Below, piece by piece: positions 8,235 through 13,350 of a DNA stretch of 13,350 nucleotides. This DNA is from CAZOVB01 sp046541415. GTDB lineage: Bacteria > Planctomycetota > Phycisphaerae > SM23-33. A model generated the notes under the pieces. The model searched no databases and was not told where the DNA came from. It saw only the letters and a list, made by a program, of their open reading frames with translations. Position numbers and translations under genes: made by a program. The DNA lies in NCBI GenBank assembly GCA_046541415.1, contig JBKHDI010000093.1:1-13350 (forward strand). The letters run 5' to 3'. Within the stretch, counting starts at the first letter, position 1, and each line of letters opens with the position of its first letter.

Positions 8235-8270
8235 CCTCCTCCTCAAAAGGTATTCGTTTTACACGAGGAG
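8235..8270 (-). promoter_or_regulatory. Possible hairpin hiding the ribosome binding site of head A gene
   Basis: On the minus strand CTCCTC (8270-8265), inside the last codons of the leader ORF, is fully complementary to GAGGAG within the ribosome binding site of the main gene (8244-8235), with about 20 nt between. A ribosome finishing the leader ORF at 8259 would keep the two apart. Coupling of this kind is inferred; complementarity to a Shine-Dalgarno sequence can arise by chance. Confidence 0.35.
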
Positions 8271-8345
8271 AACGCGCCCCTGTGGCGCACAACCGCGATC
8301 GACGAAGCCACGAAATGAAATGCCAGGCGGCAAATGCTTCGACAT
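8259..8345 (-). CDS. Putative 28-residue leader peptide ORF
   Basis: A small ORF, ATG at 8345 to TAA at 8259, beginning MSKHLPPGISFRGF and ending RVLLV. It is preceded by a full GAGGAG ribosome binding site five bases upstream. It sits between the promoter at 8368-8397 (predicted start near 8361) and the main gene start at 8228, 30 nt upstream of that gene. It has no signal peptide and resembles nothing I know. It could be a regulatory leader, or a chance ORF behind an AG-rich segment. Confidence 0.45.
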   Translation of the reverse strand: MSKHLPPGISFRGFVDRGCAPQGRVLLV

Positions 8346-8367
8346 GAATTCTCCTCACTCAAATATC

Positions 8368-8397
8368 AGTATACACCTAGATAGGGCTGGCGTTCAA
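8368..8397 (-). promoter_or_regulatory. Promoter for leader ORF and head A gene
   Basis: On the minus strand TTGAAC (8397-8392), an 18-nt spacer and TATACT (8373-8368). The -10 box matches at 5 of 6 positions, the -35 box at 4 of 6. Transcription would start near 8361, leaving a 5' leader of about 130 nt before the main gene. Confidence 0.6.
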
Positions 8398-8493
8398 GCA
8401 GAAATCTGCCAAAAGCAGTAAGATACGCAAAGCGTGACGCATAACATGCAAGCCGGTTAAAGGTTTTGCGAAGAATCCTGCTGGATGTAAAGA

Positions 8494-8523
8494 GGCCCCC
8501 GGCCGCGTTGGCGGTCGGGGGCC
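8494..8523 (-). terminator. Terminator of the PEP-CTERM gene at 8571-10001
   Basis: Arms GGCCCCCGGCCGC (8494-8506) and GCGGTCGGGGGCC (8511-8523) around a GTTG loop, with one mismatch on the minus-strand RNA. It is followed by TCTTTA. The core closely resembles the terminator at 10778-10813, which suggests that the two gene units share ancestry beyond the coding region. Confidence 0.7.
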
Positions 8524-8570
8524 ATCTTCCTTGCCTATACAATCAAAGGCGTGGAGCTGCGGGATGCAGA

Positions 8571-10001
8571 TTACTTCCTTCTACGACGGCGGATCGCGAC
8601 CAGGCCGCCGAGGGCCAGCAGGCTCATCGTGGCCGGTTCGGGAACGACCGTCACTTCGGCGATGCTGGTGTTGTACCCGAAGCCGATGTCATCGGCCGTC
8701 AGGTCGGTGGGCAGGATCGCGCCGAGGTTGTAGGTTCCTTCGCCCAGTGCAGTAAGCGTGAACCAGGCTACGGTGTCCTCGTCGTACTGTGCGGGCCCTT
8801 CACCATCGATCTCGGGGCTCAGGCCCTGGACGACGTTGCCGATCGACTCGATGCCGATCAACTGGACGTCCGAGCCGACCTCGACGATCACTTCACCGGT
8901 GGTGTAGTCGTAGGTCGCCGCCGCCGTGCCGGCCGGGACATCGCCGGGCAGATTGGCCAGCAGAAGCTGGGCATCGCCACGCTGGTCGAGTTGGAAGATG
9001 TCGACGTCACCGTCGCCGTTGAAGTCGCCTTCCGACCAGGTCGATCCTGTGCCGAGATTGGCCAGGAGGATCTGGGCATCGCCATTGCCATCCAGTTGGA
9101 AGATGTCGACGTCCAGGTCGCCGTTGGCATCGCCGTACTCCAGCACGGCCAGATGGACATTGTCGACCGCGGTGGCCATGTTCTGCCAGTTGCTGCCGAC
9201 CAAAACATTTCCCTGGTCATCCTTGACGGTATTGGTTTTCTCACCGTAGCGGTTGTTCAGGAACTTCACGCCGATCGGCGCTCCGTCTGCGACAGTCTGC
9301 TCGATGACACCGGAGGACCACCCGCGAATAGCGGCAGCGGCCGACCCGTCGCTGGTGTCCAGGCGGACACCGGTTGCGAGGTCTTCGACAGACACGTCAT
9401 CGGCATTGGGGGTAAAGGTGAAATCGTACGGAGTACCATTCTCCGGGTTGGTCTCGCGATAGAAACGGGGGCTGGAGGCGTCGGTGGTGGCTCCGTCGAT
9501 GGAGACGACGGCATTGGCCTTGCCGACGGCGCCGCGCGATCCGGAGATGTAAGCCAGTTCGGCGTCGTAGATCAGCACGAAGGCCTGGGCGTTCCCATCG
9601 TCGTCGCGTCCGCCACCCATGGCCGGGTCGAGGACGGTGGTGAACTCGAACCCGCTCTTGGGCACGTCGTTCTGCTTGGCGTACCAGGCGACGAGGTTGC
9701 CGTCGCTGGTATCCCCATAGGCAAAGGAGTTGGAGGACGGGTGCAGTCCGGTCCGGACCTCGTTGAGATAAATCTCCGCACCGGTAGGGGTGACCGATCC
9801 ACCCTCGGTAAGCGACACCCAGCCGTCAAATTCATCCCCAATGCCTCCCCACGTGTAGACGATCGGGTCCGTGCCAGTCGTCGGCCGACTGGTCGTGGCA
9901 AGGGTGAAGACCCCGCTGTTGAAATCCTCCTGGATCACCGAGCCCGCCATCAGCGGCGAGACCATGGCCAATACTGCCAAGACTGCGATTGCGTTTCTCA
10001 T
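8571..10001 (-). CDS. PEP-CTERM protein with dockerin-like repeats, head B
   Basis: A 476-residue exported protein. The signal peptide ends at Ala19 (SPLMA, then GSVIQEDFNSG). The head, about residues 20-285, is acidic and probably beta-rich, with a FEFTTVLDP strand and a segment GGGRDDDGNAQAFVLIYD that recall concanavalin/LamG-type folds; this is a weak resemblance. Dockerin-like repeats lie at about 290-318 (DANGDLDVDIFQLDGNGDAQ) and 324-351 (DFNGDGDVDIFQLDQRGDAQ). The shared beta module starts near 357 and the tail VVPEPATMSLLALGG ends AIRRRRRK. Start is ATG 10001 behind GAGGAGAG. I found no convincing promoter in the 242 bp upstream. Same expected surface or matrix role as its neighbours, with a different head. 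Confidence 0.88.
   Translation of the reverse strand: MRNAIAVLAVLAMVSPLMAGSVIQEDFNSGVFTLATTSRPTTGTDPIVYTWGGIGDEFDGWVSLTEGGSVTPTGAEIYLNEVRTGLHPSSNSFAYGDTSDGNLVAWYAKQNDVPKSGFEFTTVLDPAMGGGRDDDGNAQAFVLIYDAELAYISGSRGAVGKANAVVSIDGATTDASSPRFYRETNPENGTPYDFTFTPNADDVSVEDLATGVRLDTSDGSAAAAIRGWSSGVIEQTVADGAPIGVKFLNNRYGEKTNTVKDDQGNVLVGSNWQNMATAVDNVHLAVLEYGDANGDLDVDIFQLDGNGDAQILLANLGTGSTWSEGDFNGDGDVDIFQLDQRGDAQLLLANLPGDVPAGTAAATYDYTTGEVIVEVGSDVQLIGIESIGNVVQGLSPEIDGEGPAQYDEDTVAWFTLTALGEGTYNLGAILPTDLTADDIGFGYNTSIAEVTVVPEPATMSLLALGGLVAIRRRRRK
8614..8915 (-). repeat. Constant-tail repeat, copy B
   Basis: The same 302-bp segment as copies A, C and D. On the tail side identity with C and D extends to 8594 (322 bp), and with D alone to 8587. 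On the head side it shares GCCGCCGCCGTGCCG with copy C rather than the A/D version. Confidence 0.95.
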
Positions 10002-10156
10002 TGCTCTCTCCTCAATAGAAATGGAAGGTCAGACAAACAGCAGAAGCCTTTCCCGGCTCCGGCAAACGCCCCATCTGCCTTCCTGCCTAAAATGTGTGCA
10101 TCGTTTGGAGAACGTTGCATGGCCCCACCTTGGATTAACTGAAATGTGCGAATTGA

Positions 10157-10184
10157 GCTCCCGGCCGCGGCAGCAGCCGGGAGC
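10157..10184 (-). terminator. Terminator-like hairpin after the orphan-tail gene
   Basis: Arms GCTCCCGGC (10157-10165) and GCCGGGAGC (10176-10184). No long T-tract follows on the minus strand (TCAATT only), so termination may be weak. A second hairpin, CCGGACCG/CGGTCCGG at 10200-10228, lies between it and the stop codon at 10244. Confidence 0.55.
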
Positions 10185-10199
10185 CAGCGTCTCTGCTCT

Positions 10200-10228
10200 C
10201 CGGACCGGCTTTGCCGGCATCGGTCCGG
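10200..10228. other. Perfect 8-bp inverted repeat in the 3' region
   Basis: CCGGACCG (10200-10207) and CGGTCCGG (10221-10228) around a 13-nt loop, 16 nt beyond the stop codon of the orphan-tail gene. It may protect the mRNA end or work with the hairpin at 10157-10184. Confidence 0.45.
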
Positions 10229-10243
10229 AATCGTGTGCAATTG

Positions 10244-10675
10244 CTACTTGCGCCTGCGTTTGGTCGCGACCAGGCCGCCGAGGGCCAGCAGGCTCATCGT
10301 GGCCGGTTCGGGAACGACCGTCACTTCGGCGATGCTGGTGTTGTACCCGAAGCCGATGTCATCGGCCGTCAGGTCGGTGGGCAGGATCGCGCCGAGGTTG
10401 TAGGTTCCTTCGCCCAGTGCAGTAAGCGTGAACCAGGCTACGGTGTCCTCGTCGTACTGTGCGGGCCCTTCACCATCGATCTCGGGGCTCAGGCCCTGGA
10501 CGACGTTGCCGATCGACTCGATGCCGATCAACTGGACGTCCGAGCCGACCTCGACGATCACTTCACCGGTGGTGTAGTCGTAGGTTGCCGCCGCCGTGCC
10601 GTCCGGTGCAGCCATGGCCGACGAGGCCAGGACTCCGCACACGACAACCAGAAGAACTGTCACTCTACTGCTCAT
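10244..10675 (-). CDS. Minimal PEP-CTERM protein: signal peptide plus shared tail module only
   Basis: A 143-residue protein. Residues 1-22 are a signal peptide (hydrophobic VTVLLVVVCGVL, cleavage after AMA). Only about eight residues separate it from the shared beta module (TYDYTTGEV at about 31) and the tail VVPEPATMSLLALGG ending TKRRRK. There is no head domain and no dockerin-like repeat. The signal peptide is unlike those of the three full-length neighbours, so this is not a simple internal deletion of one of them. Start is ATG 10675 with GGAGA at proper spacing; the open frame to 10777 adds residues before the signal. It lacks a recognisable promoter and follows a terminator. It may be a free anchor unit, a decoy substrate for the exosortase, or a decaying duplicate; the sequence does not decide. 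Confidence 0.75.
   Translation of the reverse strand: MSSRVTVLLVVVCGVLASSAMAAPDGTAAATYDYTTGEVIVEVGSDVQLIGIESIGNVVQGLSPEIDGEGPAQYDEDTVAWFTLTALGEGTYNLGAILPTDLTADDIGFGYNTSIAEVTVVPEPATMSLLALGGLVATKRRRK
10284..10585 (-). repeat. Constant-tail repeat, copy C
   Basis: The same 302-bp segment as copies A, B and D, making up 70 percent of its gene. The first head-side base outside the core (10586) already differs from the other three. On the tail side identity with B and D extends to 10264. Confidence 0.95.
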
Positions 10676-10777
10676 TGCTGTCTCCAAAGAAAGGTGGAAG
10701 TGGCCCGGCTCAGATCGGGCTGATGTTCCTGACAGCCCGGAAAGACAGGCCGAGACAAAGGGTCGCAGACGTTTCAA

Positions 10778-10813
10778 GAAAGCCCCCGTCCGCGCTGGCG
10801 GCCGGGGGCTTTC
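10778..10813 (-). terminator. Terminator of the PEP-CTERM gene at 10862-12181
   Basis: Outer stem GAAAGCCCCCG (10778-10788) with CGGGGGCTTTC (10803-10813), inner stem CCGC/GCGG around GCTG, one mismatch between. A short T run (TTTCTT) closes it on the minus strand. It closely matches the hairpin at 8494-8523. Confidence 0.75.
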
Positions 10814-10861
10814 CGTCTATCTCTTCAGAACTTGAGAGTTCAACTTCTGAAATCGCCCGTC

Positions 10862-12181
10862 CTATTTGCGACGGCGGCGGCGGATCGCGACCAGGCCGCC
10901 GAGGGCCAGCAGGCTCATCGTGGCCGGTTCGGGAACGACCGTCACTTCGGCGATGCTGGTGTTGTACCCGAAGCCGATGTCATCGGCCGTCAGGTCGGTG
11001 GGCAGGATCGCGCCGAGGTTGTAGGTTCCTTCGCCCAGTGCAGTAAGCGTGAACCAGGCTACGGTGTCCTCGTCGTACTGTGCGGGCCCTTCACCATCGA
11101 TCTCGGGGCTCAGGCCCTGGACGACGTTGCCGATCGACTCGATGCCGATCAACTGGACGTCCGAGCCGACCTCGACGATCACTTCACCGGTGGTGTAGTC
11201 GTAGGTCGCCGTGGCCGTGCCGGCCGGAGCTTCGCTGGGCAGATTCGCCAGCAGCAGCTGGGCGTCGCCTTCGAGGTTCAGCTGGAAGACGTCGACGTCG
11301 CCGTCGTTGTTGGCATCGCCGTCACTGAGATGGGCGCCGGAAGTGGTTCCGATGTTGGCCAGCAGGATCTGGGCATCGCCCTGGAGGTCCAGCTGGAAGA
11401 TGTCGGTGTCGCCATCGAAGTTGAAGTCGGTCGACATCACGGTCCCGAAGGAAATCGCGTCGGGATGGTGTTGGTCGGTAAGGGTGGTGCGGGCCTTGCC
11501 GCCGATTTCGATGGTGTTGATCTCTTCATTCAGGGCCGAAGCCATCGTGCCACTCACGATGTGGCTGTAGCCGTCGGCGCCGGGGGCCTTGCGGTAAACT
11601 TCCACTTCGGCACCGGTCTCCGCTTCGCGGAAGACGGCGATGTGTTCGAAAGCCTTGTTGAAGTTGTCGGTACCCATTCCCAGGCCACCGTTGTAGCCGG
11701 GGGGGGCGTTGTCGGTCGGGTCTTCATGGATTCCGTCGCTGTCGAAGTCGTAGCGAACCTGCACGTTCGGCTCGGAGCCCGTGTTGGGCTTGAACAGGAA
11801 GCGATAGCCGTTTCCTGTCGTGCCGTTGTACATGTCCACCCAGACACCGGAGGGAAGTTCGGCTTTGTTTCCCCAGGCGACAGGGACGCTCTCGAGATAC
11901 ATAGCTGTTTCCAGCAGCGGGTCGGTGCTGTAGGTGTTGACCGTGCCGGCATCGAGGCCGACAGTCGTGTGGTCCCAAGCACCAGTGCCGTCGTTGAGCA
12001 GCACCTTCTTGACGGTATTTCCGTCAGCCAGGGTATGCTCCTGGACGGTGTAGTCGCTGGTCCAACCAGCGGGAATCGCGTCGACGGCGACGTCCTCAAA
12101 GTCCTCGGAAACGAGTTTGACTTGTGCCGCGGCCACGGTGGCCATTGCGCCTACAAGTACCAATGCGACAAGTGTTCTCAT
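10862..12181 (-). CDS. PEP-CTERM protein with dockerin-like repeats, head D
   Basis: A 439-residue exported protein. The signal peptide ends at Ala19 (TVAAA, then QVKLVSEDFEDV). The head, about residues 20-240, opens with the EDFED-type start seen in many planctomycete secreted proteins and is probably a beta-sandwich; no catalytic motif is visible. Dockerin-like repeats lie at about 249-275 (DFNFDGDTDIFQLDLQGDAQ) and 285-312 (DANNDGDVDVFQLNLEGDAQ), where the second has Asn in place of the usual Asp after FQL. The shared beta module starts near 320 and the tail VVPEPATMSLLALGG ends AIRRRRRK. Start is ATG 12181 behind GAGGAGGAG. A good promoter lies 156-184 nt upstream of the ATG, and its leader is structured. 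Confidence 0.88.
   Translation of the reverse strand: MRTLVALVLVGAMATVAAAQVKLVSEDFEDVAVDAIPAGWTSDYTVQEHTLADGNTVKKVLLNDGTGAWDHTTVGLDAGTVNTYSTDPLLETAMYLESVPVAWGNKAELPSGVWVDMYNGTTGNGYRFLFKPNTGSEPNVQVRYDFDSDGIHEDPTDNAPPGYNGGLGMGTDNFNKAFEHIAVFREAETGAEVEVYRKAPGADGYSHIVSGTMASALNEEINTIEIGGKARTTLTDQHHPDAISFGTVMSTDFNFDGDTDIFQLDLQGDAQILLANIGTTSGAHLSDGDANNDGDVDVFQLNLEGDAQLLLANLPSEAPAGTATATYDYTTGEVIVEVGSDVQLIGIESIGNVVQGLSPEIDGEGPAQYDEDTVAWFTLTALGEGTYNLGAILPTDLTADDIGFGYNTSIAEVTVVPEPATMSLLALGGLVAIRRRRRK
10905..11206 (-). repeat. Constant-tail repeat, copy D
   Basis: The same 302-bp segment as copies A, B and C. On the head side it continues identical to copy A up to 11254; on the tail side it continues identical to copy B down to 10878. 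It therefore combines one flank of A with the other flank of B. Confidence 0.95.
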
Positions 12182-12202
12182 TTTGTCTCCTCCTCAGGAA
12201 AA

Positions 12203-12309
12203 CAACTAGAGTTGTGTATTGCGTCAGCAATACGGGAACTACTTCTGGGTTGTGTGGAAATGCGAGTTGTTCGTGCTCAAACCGGATCGGATGCTCCTCA
12301 GCCCGATCC
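12203..12309 (-). promoter_or_regulatory. Structured 5' leader of the head D gene
   Basis: Three inverted repeats lie in the predicted untranslated leader: CAACT/AGTTG (12203-12214, very short loop), a perfect 7-bp hairpin GTATTGC/GCAATAC with a 4-nt loop (12216-12233), and a perfect 7-bp stem GGATCGG/CCGATCC (12284-12309) with an inner 3-bp stem that exposes GAGG. No ATG occurs in the leader. A role in mRNA stability or translation control is possible, and I do not recognise a known riboswitch. Confidence 0.45.
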
Positions 12310-12336
12310 ACTATGTGCCTTTCTCAACTGCACCCA

Positions 12337-12365
12337 ATTATAGACGAGCTTTCCTCAGGCGCCAA
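12337..12365 (-). promoter_or_regulatory. Sigma-70-type promoter for the head D gene
   Basis: On the minus strand TTGGCG (12365-12360), a 17-nt spacer and a perfect TATAAT (12342-12337). Transcription would start near 12330, giving a leader of about 150 nt. A second TATAAT at 12488-12483 has no matching -35 box. Confidence 0.7.
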
Positions 12366-12488
12366 GGGGAAATGCGTCTTGAAAAATCAGTTCGCGACGT
12401 TTTGTCCTCCAAACGCCCTGCTCATCCAACTCCTCTCGACCCGGCCGGTGGTATACGTCCGATCCGTCGGGCCAGCGATGTCATTATA

Positions 12489-12525
12489 TTCCGCCGGGCA
12501 GGAGAAAACCCCCTTCGAGGCGGAA
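12489..12525 (-). terminator. Possible terminator hairpin after ybaB
   Basis: TTCCGCC (12489-12495) pairs with GGCGGAA (12519-12525); on the minus strand the loop can form a smaller GGGG/CTCC stem around TTTT. There is no T-tract beyond it, so this is a weak candidate for the end of the dnaX-ybaB transcript. Confidence 0.3.
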
Positions 12526-12539
12526 AAATACGAGAACGC

Positions 12540-12629
12540 TCAGTCGTCGGCGACCAGGCCGTTGTCTCTGGCGGCGAACTGGCGGTCCCAGCGGGCCTCC
12601 AGGCGGGCCAGCCAGGCCGGATCGGCAGG
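12540..12629 (-). other. In-frame open stretch directly after the ybaB stop codon
   Basis: After the TGA of ybaB the same frame stays open for 29 codons to another TGA at 12540-12542. The predicted residues look protein-like (for example WLARLEARWDRQF) but contain no ATG, GTG or TTG start. It could be a remnant of a lost gene, a rare readthrough extension of YbaB, or chance in GC-rich DNA. The rest of the 12182-12629 gap holds the head D promoter and leader. Confidence 0.3.
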
Positions 12630-12959
12630 TCACATCCCGAGCATGCCGCCGAGGCCGGGGATGTCCATCCCGCCGGTGAGTTCTTCCATGGCCTCTTTGG
12701 CGGCCTGGGCGGCCTGGGTCTGGGCGGCCGAGATGGCGGCCTTGATGAGATCTTCGATCATTGCTGCGTCGGCGTCGGCCAGTACGTCCGGCTGAATCGC
12801 CAGGTCGGTCAGTTGCATCTTGCCGTTGACGATGGCGGTTACGGCCCCGCCGCCGGCGTCGGCGGAGTAGCTGGAATTGGCGAGCTTTTCCTGCATTTCG
12901 GGCATCTTCTGCTGCATCTCGCCGGCGAGTTTCATCATCTTGCCGATATTGCCGAACAT
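12630..12959 (-). CDS. ybaB: YbaB/EbfC family nucleoid-associated protein
   Basis: A 109-residue protein of the YbaB/EbfC family: small dimeric DNA-binding proteins of the nucleoid, commonly encoded between dnaX and recR. It has the typical N-terminal helix MFGNIGKMMKLAGEMQQKMPEMQEKL, the central sheet with AGGGAVTAIVNGKMQLTDLAI and the helical end (IEDLIKAAISAAQTQAAQAAKEAMEEL), followed by a Gly/Met-rich tail. Start is ATG 12959 with GAGGAG five bases upstream; GTG 12962 is too close to that site. It lies 68 bp after the probable dnaX on the same strand and is probably co-transcribed with it. recR does not follow. Confidence 0.93.
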   Translation of the reverse strand: MFGNIGKMMKLAGEMQQKMPEMQEKLANSSYSADAGGGAVTAIVNGKMQLTDLAIQPDVLADADAAMIEDLIKAAISAAQTQAAQAAKEAMEELTGGMDIPGLGGMLGM

Positions 12960-13027
12960 CACAACTCCTCGGAGTTCAGGTGGATTGCAAACGGTTCCGG
13001 TCGCCGCGCTGCGGCGCAGGTGGTACT

Positions 13028-13350
13028 TTACTCGTCGTCGTCCTCTTCGTCCAGTTCATCCGCCAGCAGGGCCTCGGCCGAGGCTGAGCTGTCCAGCAGG
13101 CTGTCGTCGGGCACGGCCGAGGGAGCCGGCTGCTGCGGGCTGAAATCGACCCCGCGGGCCTGGAAGAGTTCCATGATTTTCTGGACGGCCGGGTCCTGGG
13201 CCAGTTCTTCGCGTTGTTCGCTGCTGAGCATCCGGTGCAGGGGGCTGGCCGGCTCGGGTTCCGGCTGGCTGGGTTCAGCCTGCTGCTCTGCCTGCTGGCG
13301 GTTCGTGGCTGCCTGGCAGGTCTGTCTGCTCTCTCGGCCGACGTAGTTAC
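13028..13350 (-). CDS. dnaX: Probable DNA polymerase III subunit gamma/tau, C-terminal end (partial)
   Basis: The 5' part lies outside the window; 106 residues up to the TAA at 13028 are visible. The frame stays open to the window edge, so an internal ATG at 13231 should not be taken as the start. The visible part is a Gln/Glu/Pro-rich linker, then a segment EELAQDPAVQKIMELFQARG that resembles the short conserved C-terminal element (residues of the form DPxVxKxxELFxG) found in many DnaX proteins, then an acidic end (DELDEEDDDE). Gene order supports the call, since dnaX usually precedes ybaB. The ATPase domain cannot be checked here. Confidence 0.65.
   Translation of the reverse strand, partial: NYVGRESRQTCQAATNRQQAEQQAEPSQPEPEPASPLHRMLSSEQREELAQDPAVQKIMELFQARGVDFSPQQPAPSAVPDDSLLDSSASAEALLADELDEEDDDE

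Noticed and set aside
8466..10142. Plus-strand 558-codon open frame over the head B gene
   Set aside because: It is antisense to a well-supported PEP-CTERM gene. The same antisense frame is open over the other tail copies because the DNA is the same, not because a protein is encoded.
6783..11206. Tail repeats as a mobile element or CRISPR-like array
   Set aside because: The copies have no terminal inverted repeats, target duplications or transposase, spacing is irregular and gene-length, and each copy is in frame at the 3' end of a gene.
10832..12343. Plus-strand 503-codon open frame over the head D gene
   Set aside because: Antisense shadow of the head D gene, with no start context or recognisable fold.
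12483..12488. Second TATAAT upstream of the head D gene
   Set aside because: No -35-like sequence lies 16-18 nt upstream, and the promoter at 12337-12365 is better and closer to the gene.
12482..12632. Alternative 49-codon GTG-started frame overlapping the ybaB stop
   Set aside because: Its product is a low-complexity Gly/Pro/Arg string, and no independent ribosome binding site supports it.

Overview
This window looks like a chromosomal segment of a GC-rich planctomycete, most plausibly in or near the Phycisphaerae. The grounds are a run of secreted proteins that combine a signal peptide, paired dockerin-like calcium-binding repeats and a PEP-CTERM sorting tail (VPEP, hydrophobic stretch, Arg/Lys cluster), together with a secreted heparinase-like protein and a TPR protein. 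The lineage call is an inference from gene style, not from a marker gene. I saw no tRNA, rRNA, CRISPR array, transposase or phage gene.

Layout. Positions 1-158 hold no recognisable gene. A glutamine amidotransferase gene (trpG/pabA type) runs leftward from 734, and its promoter places transcription start almost on its ATG. Divergent from it, two rightward genes encode a secreted TPR/coiled-coil protein (896-2320) and a secreted 863-residue heparinase II/III-like toroid protein (2441-5032). A strong hairpin at 5066-5097 closes this unit and also serves the convergent gene on the other side.

From 5122 to 12181 lie five leftward PEP-CTERM genes, apparently separate transcription units: a metzincin-type zinc metalloprotease (5122-6465), three proteins with different N-terminal 'head' domains (6783-8228, 8571-10001, 10862-12181), and a tiny 143-residue protein (10244-10675) that is only a signal peptide plus the shared C-terminal module. 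Four of these five genes carry a 302-bp segment that reads as identical in every copy, silent sites included, while the heads differ. The flanks of the copies are mosaic. This pattern of constant tail and variable heads, apparently kept uniform by recombination, is the most striking feature of the window. The metalloprotease carries a clearly related but diverged version of the tail module.

Leader regions in the array are long. The gene at 6783-8228 has a 28-codon leader ORF with a strong ribosome binding site, whose end is complementary to the ribosome binding site of the main gene. The gene at 10862-12181 has a good promoter and a 150-nt leader with perfect hairpins.

The right edge returns to housekeeping genes on the minus strand: the C-terminal end of a probable dnaX (clipped by the window edge) followed by ybaB. 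recR, the usual next gene, is absent here. Instead ybaB is followed by a 29-codon in-frame open stretch and then the PEP-CTERM array, so the array may sit at a breakpoint of the conserved dnaX-ybaB-recR cluster.
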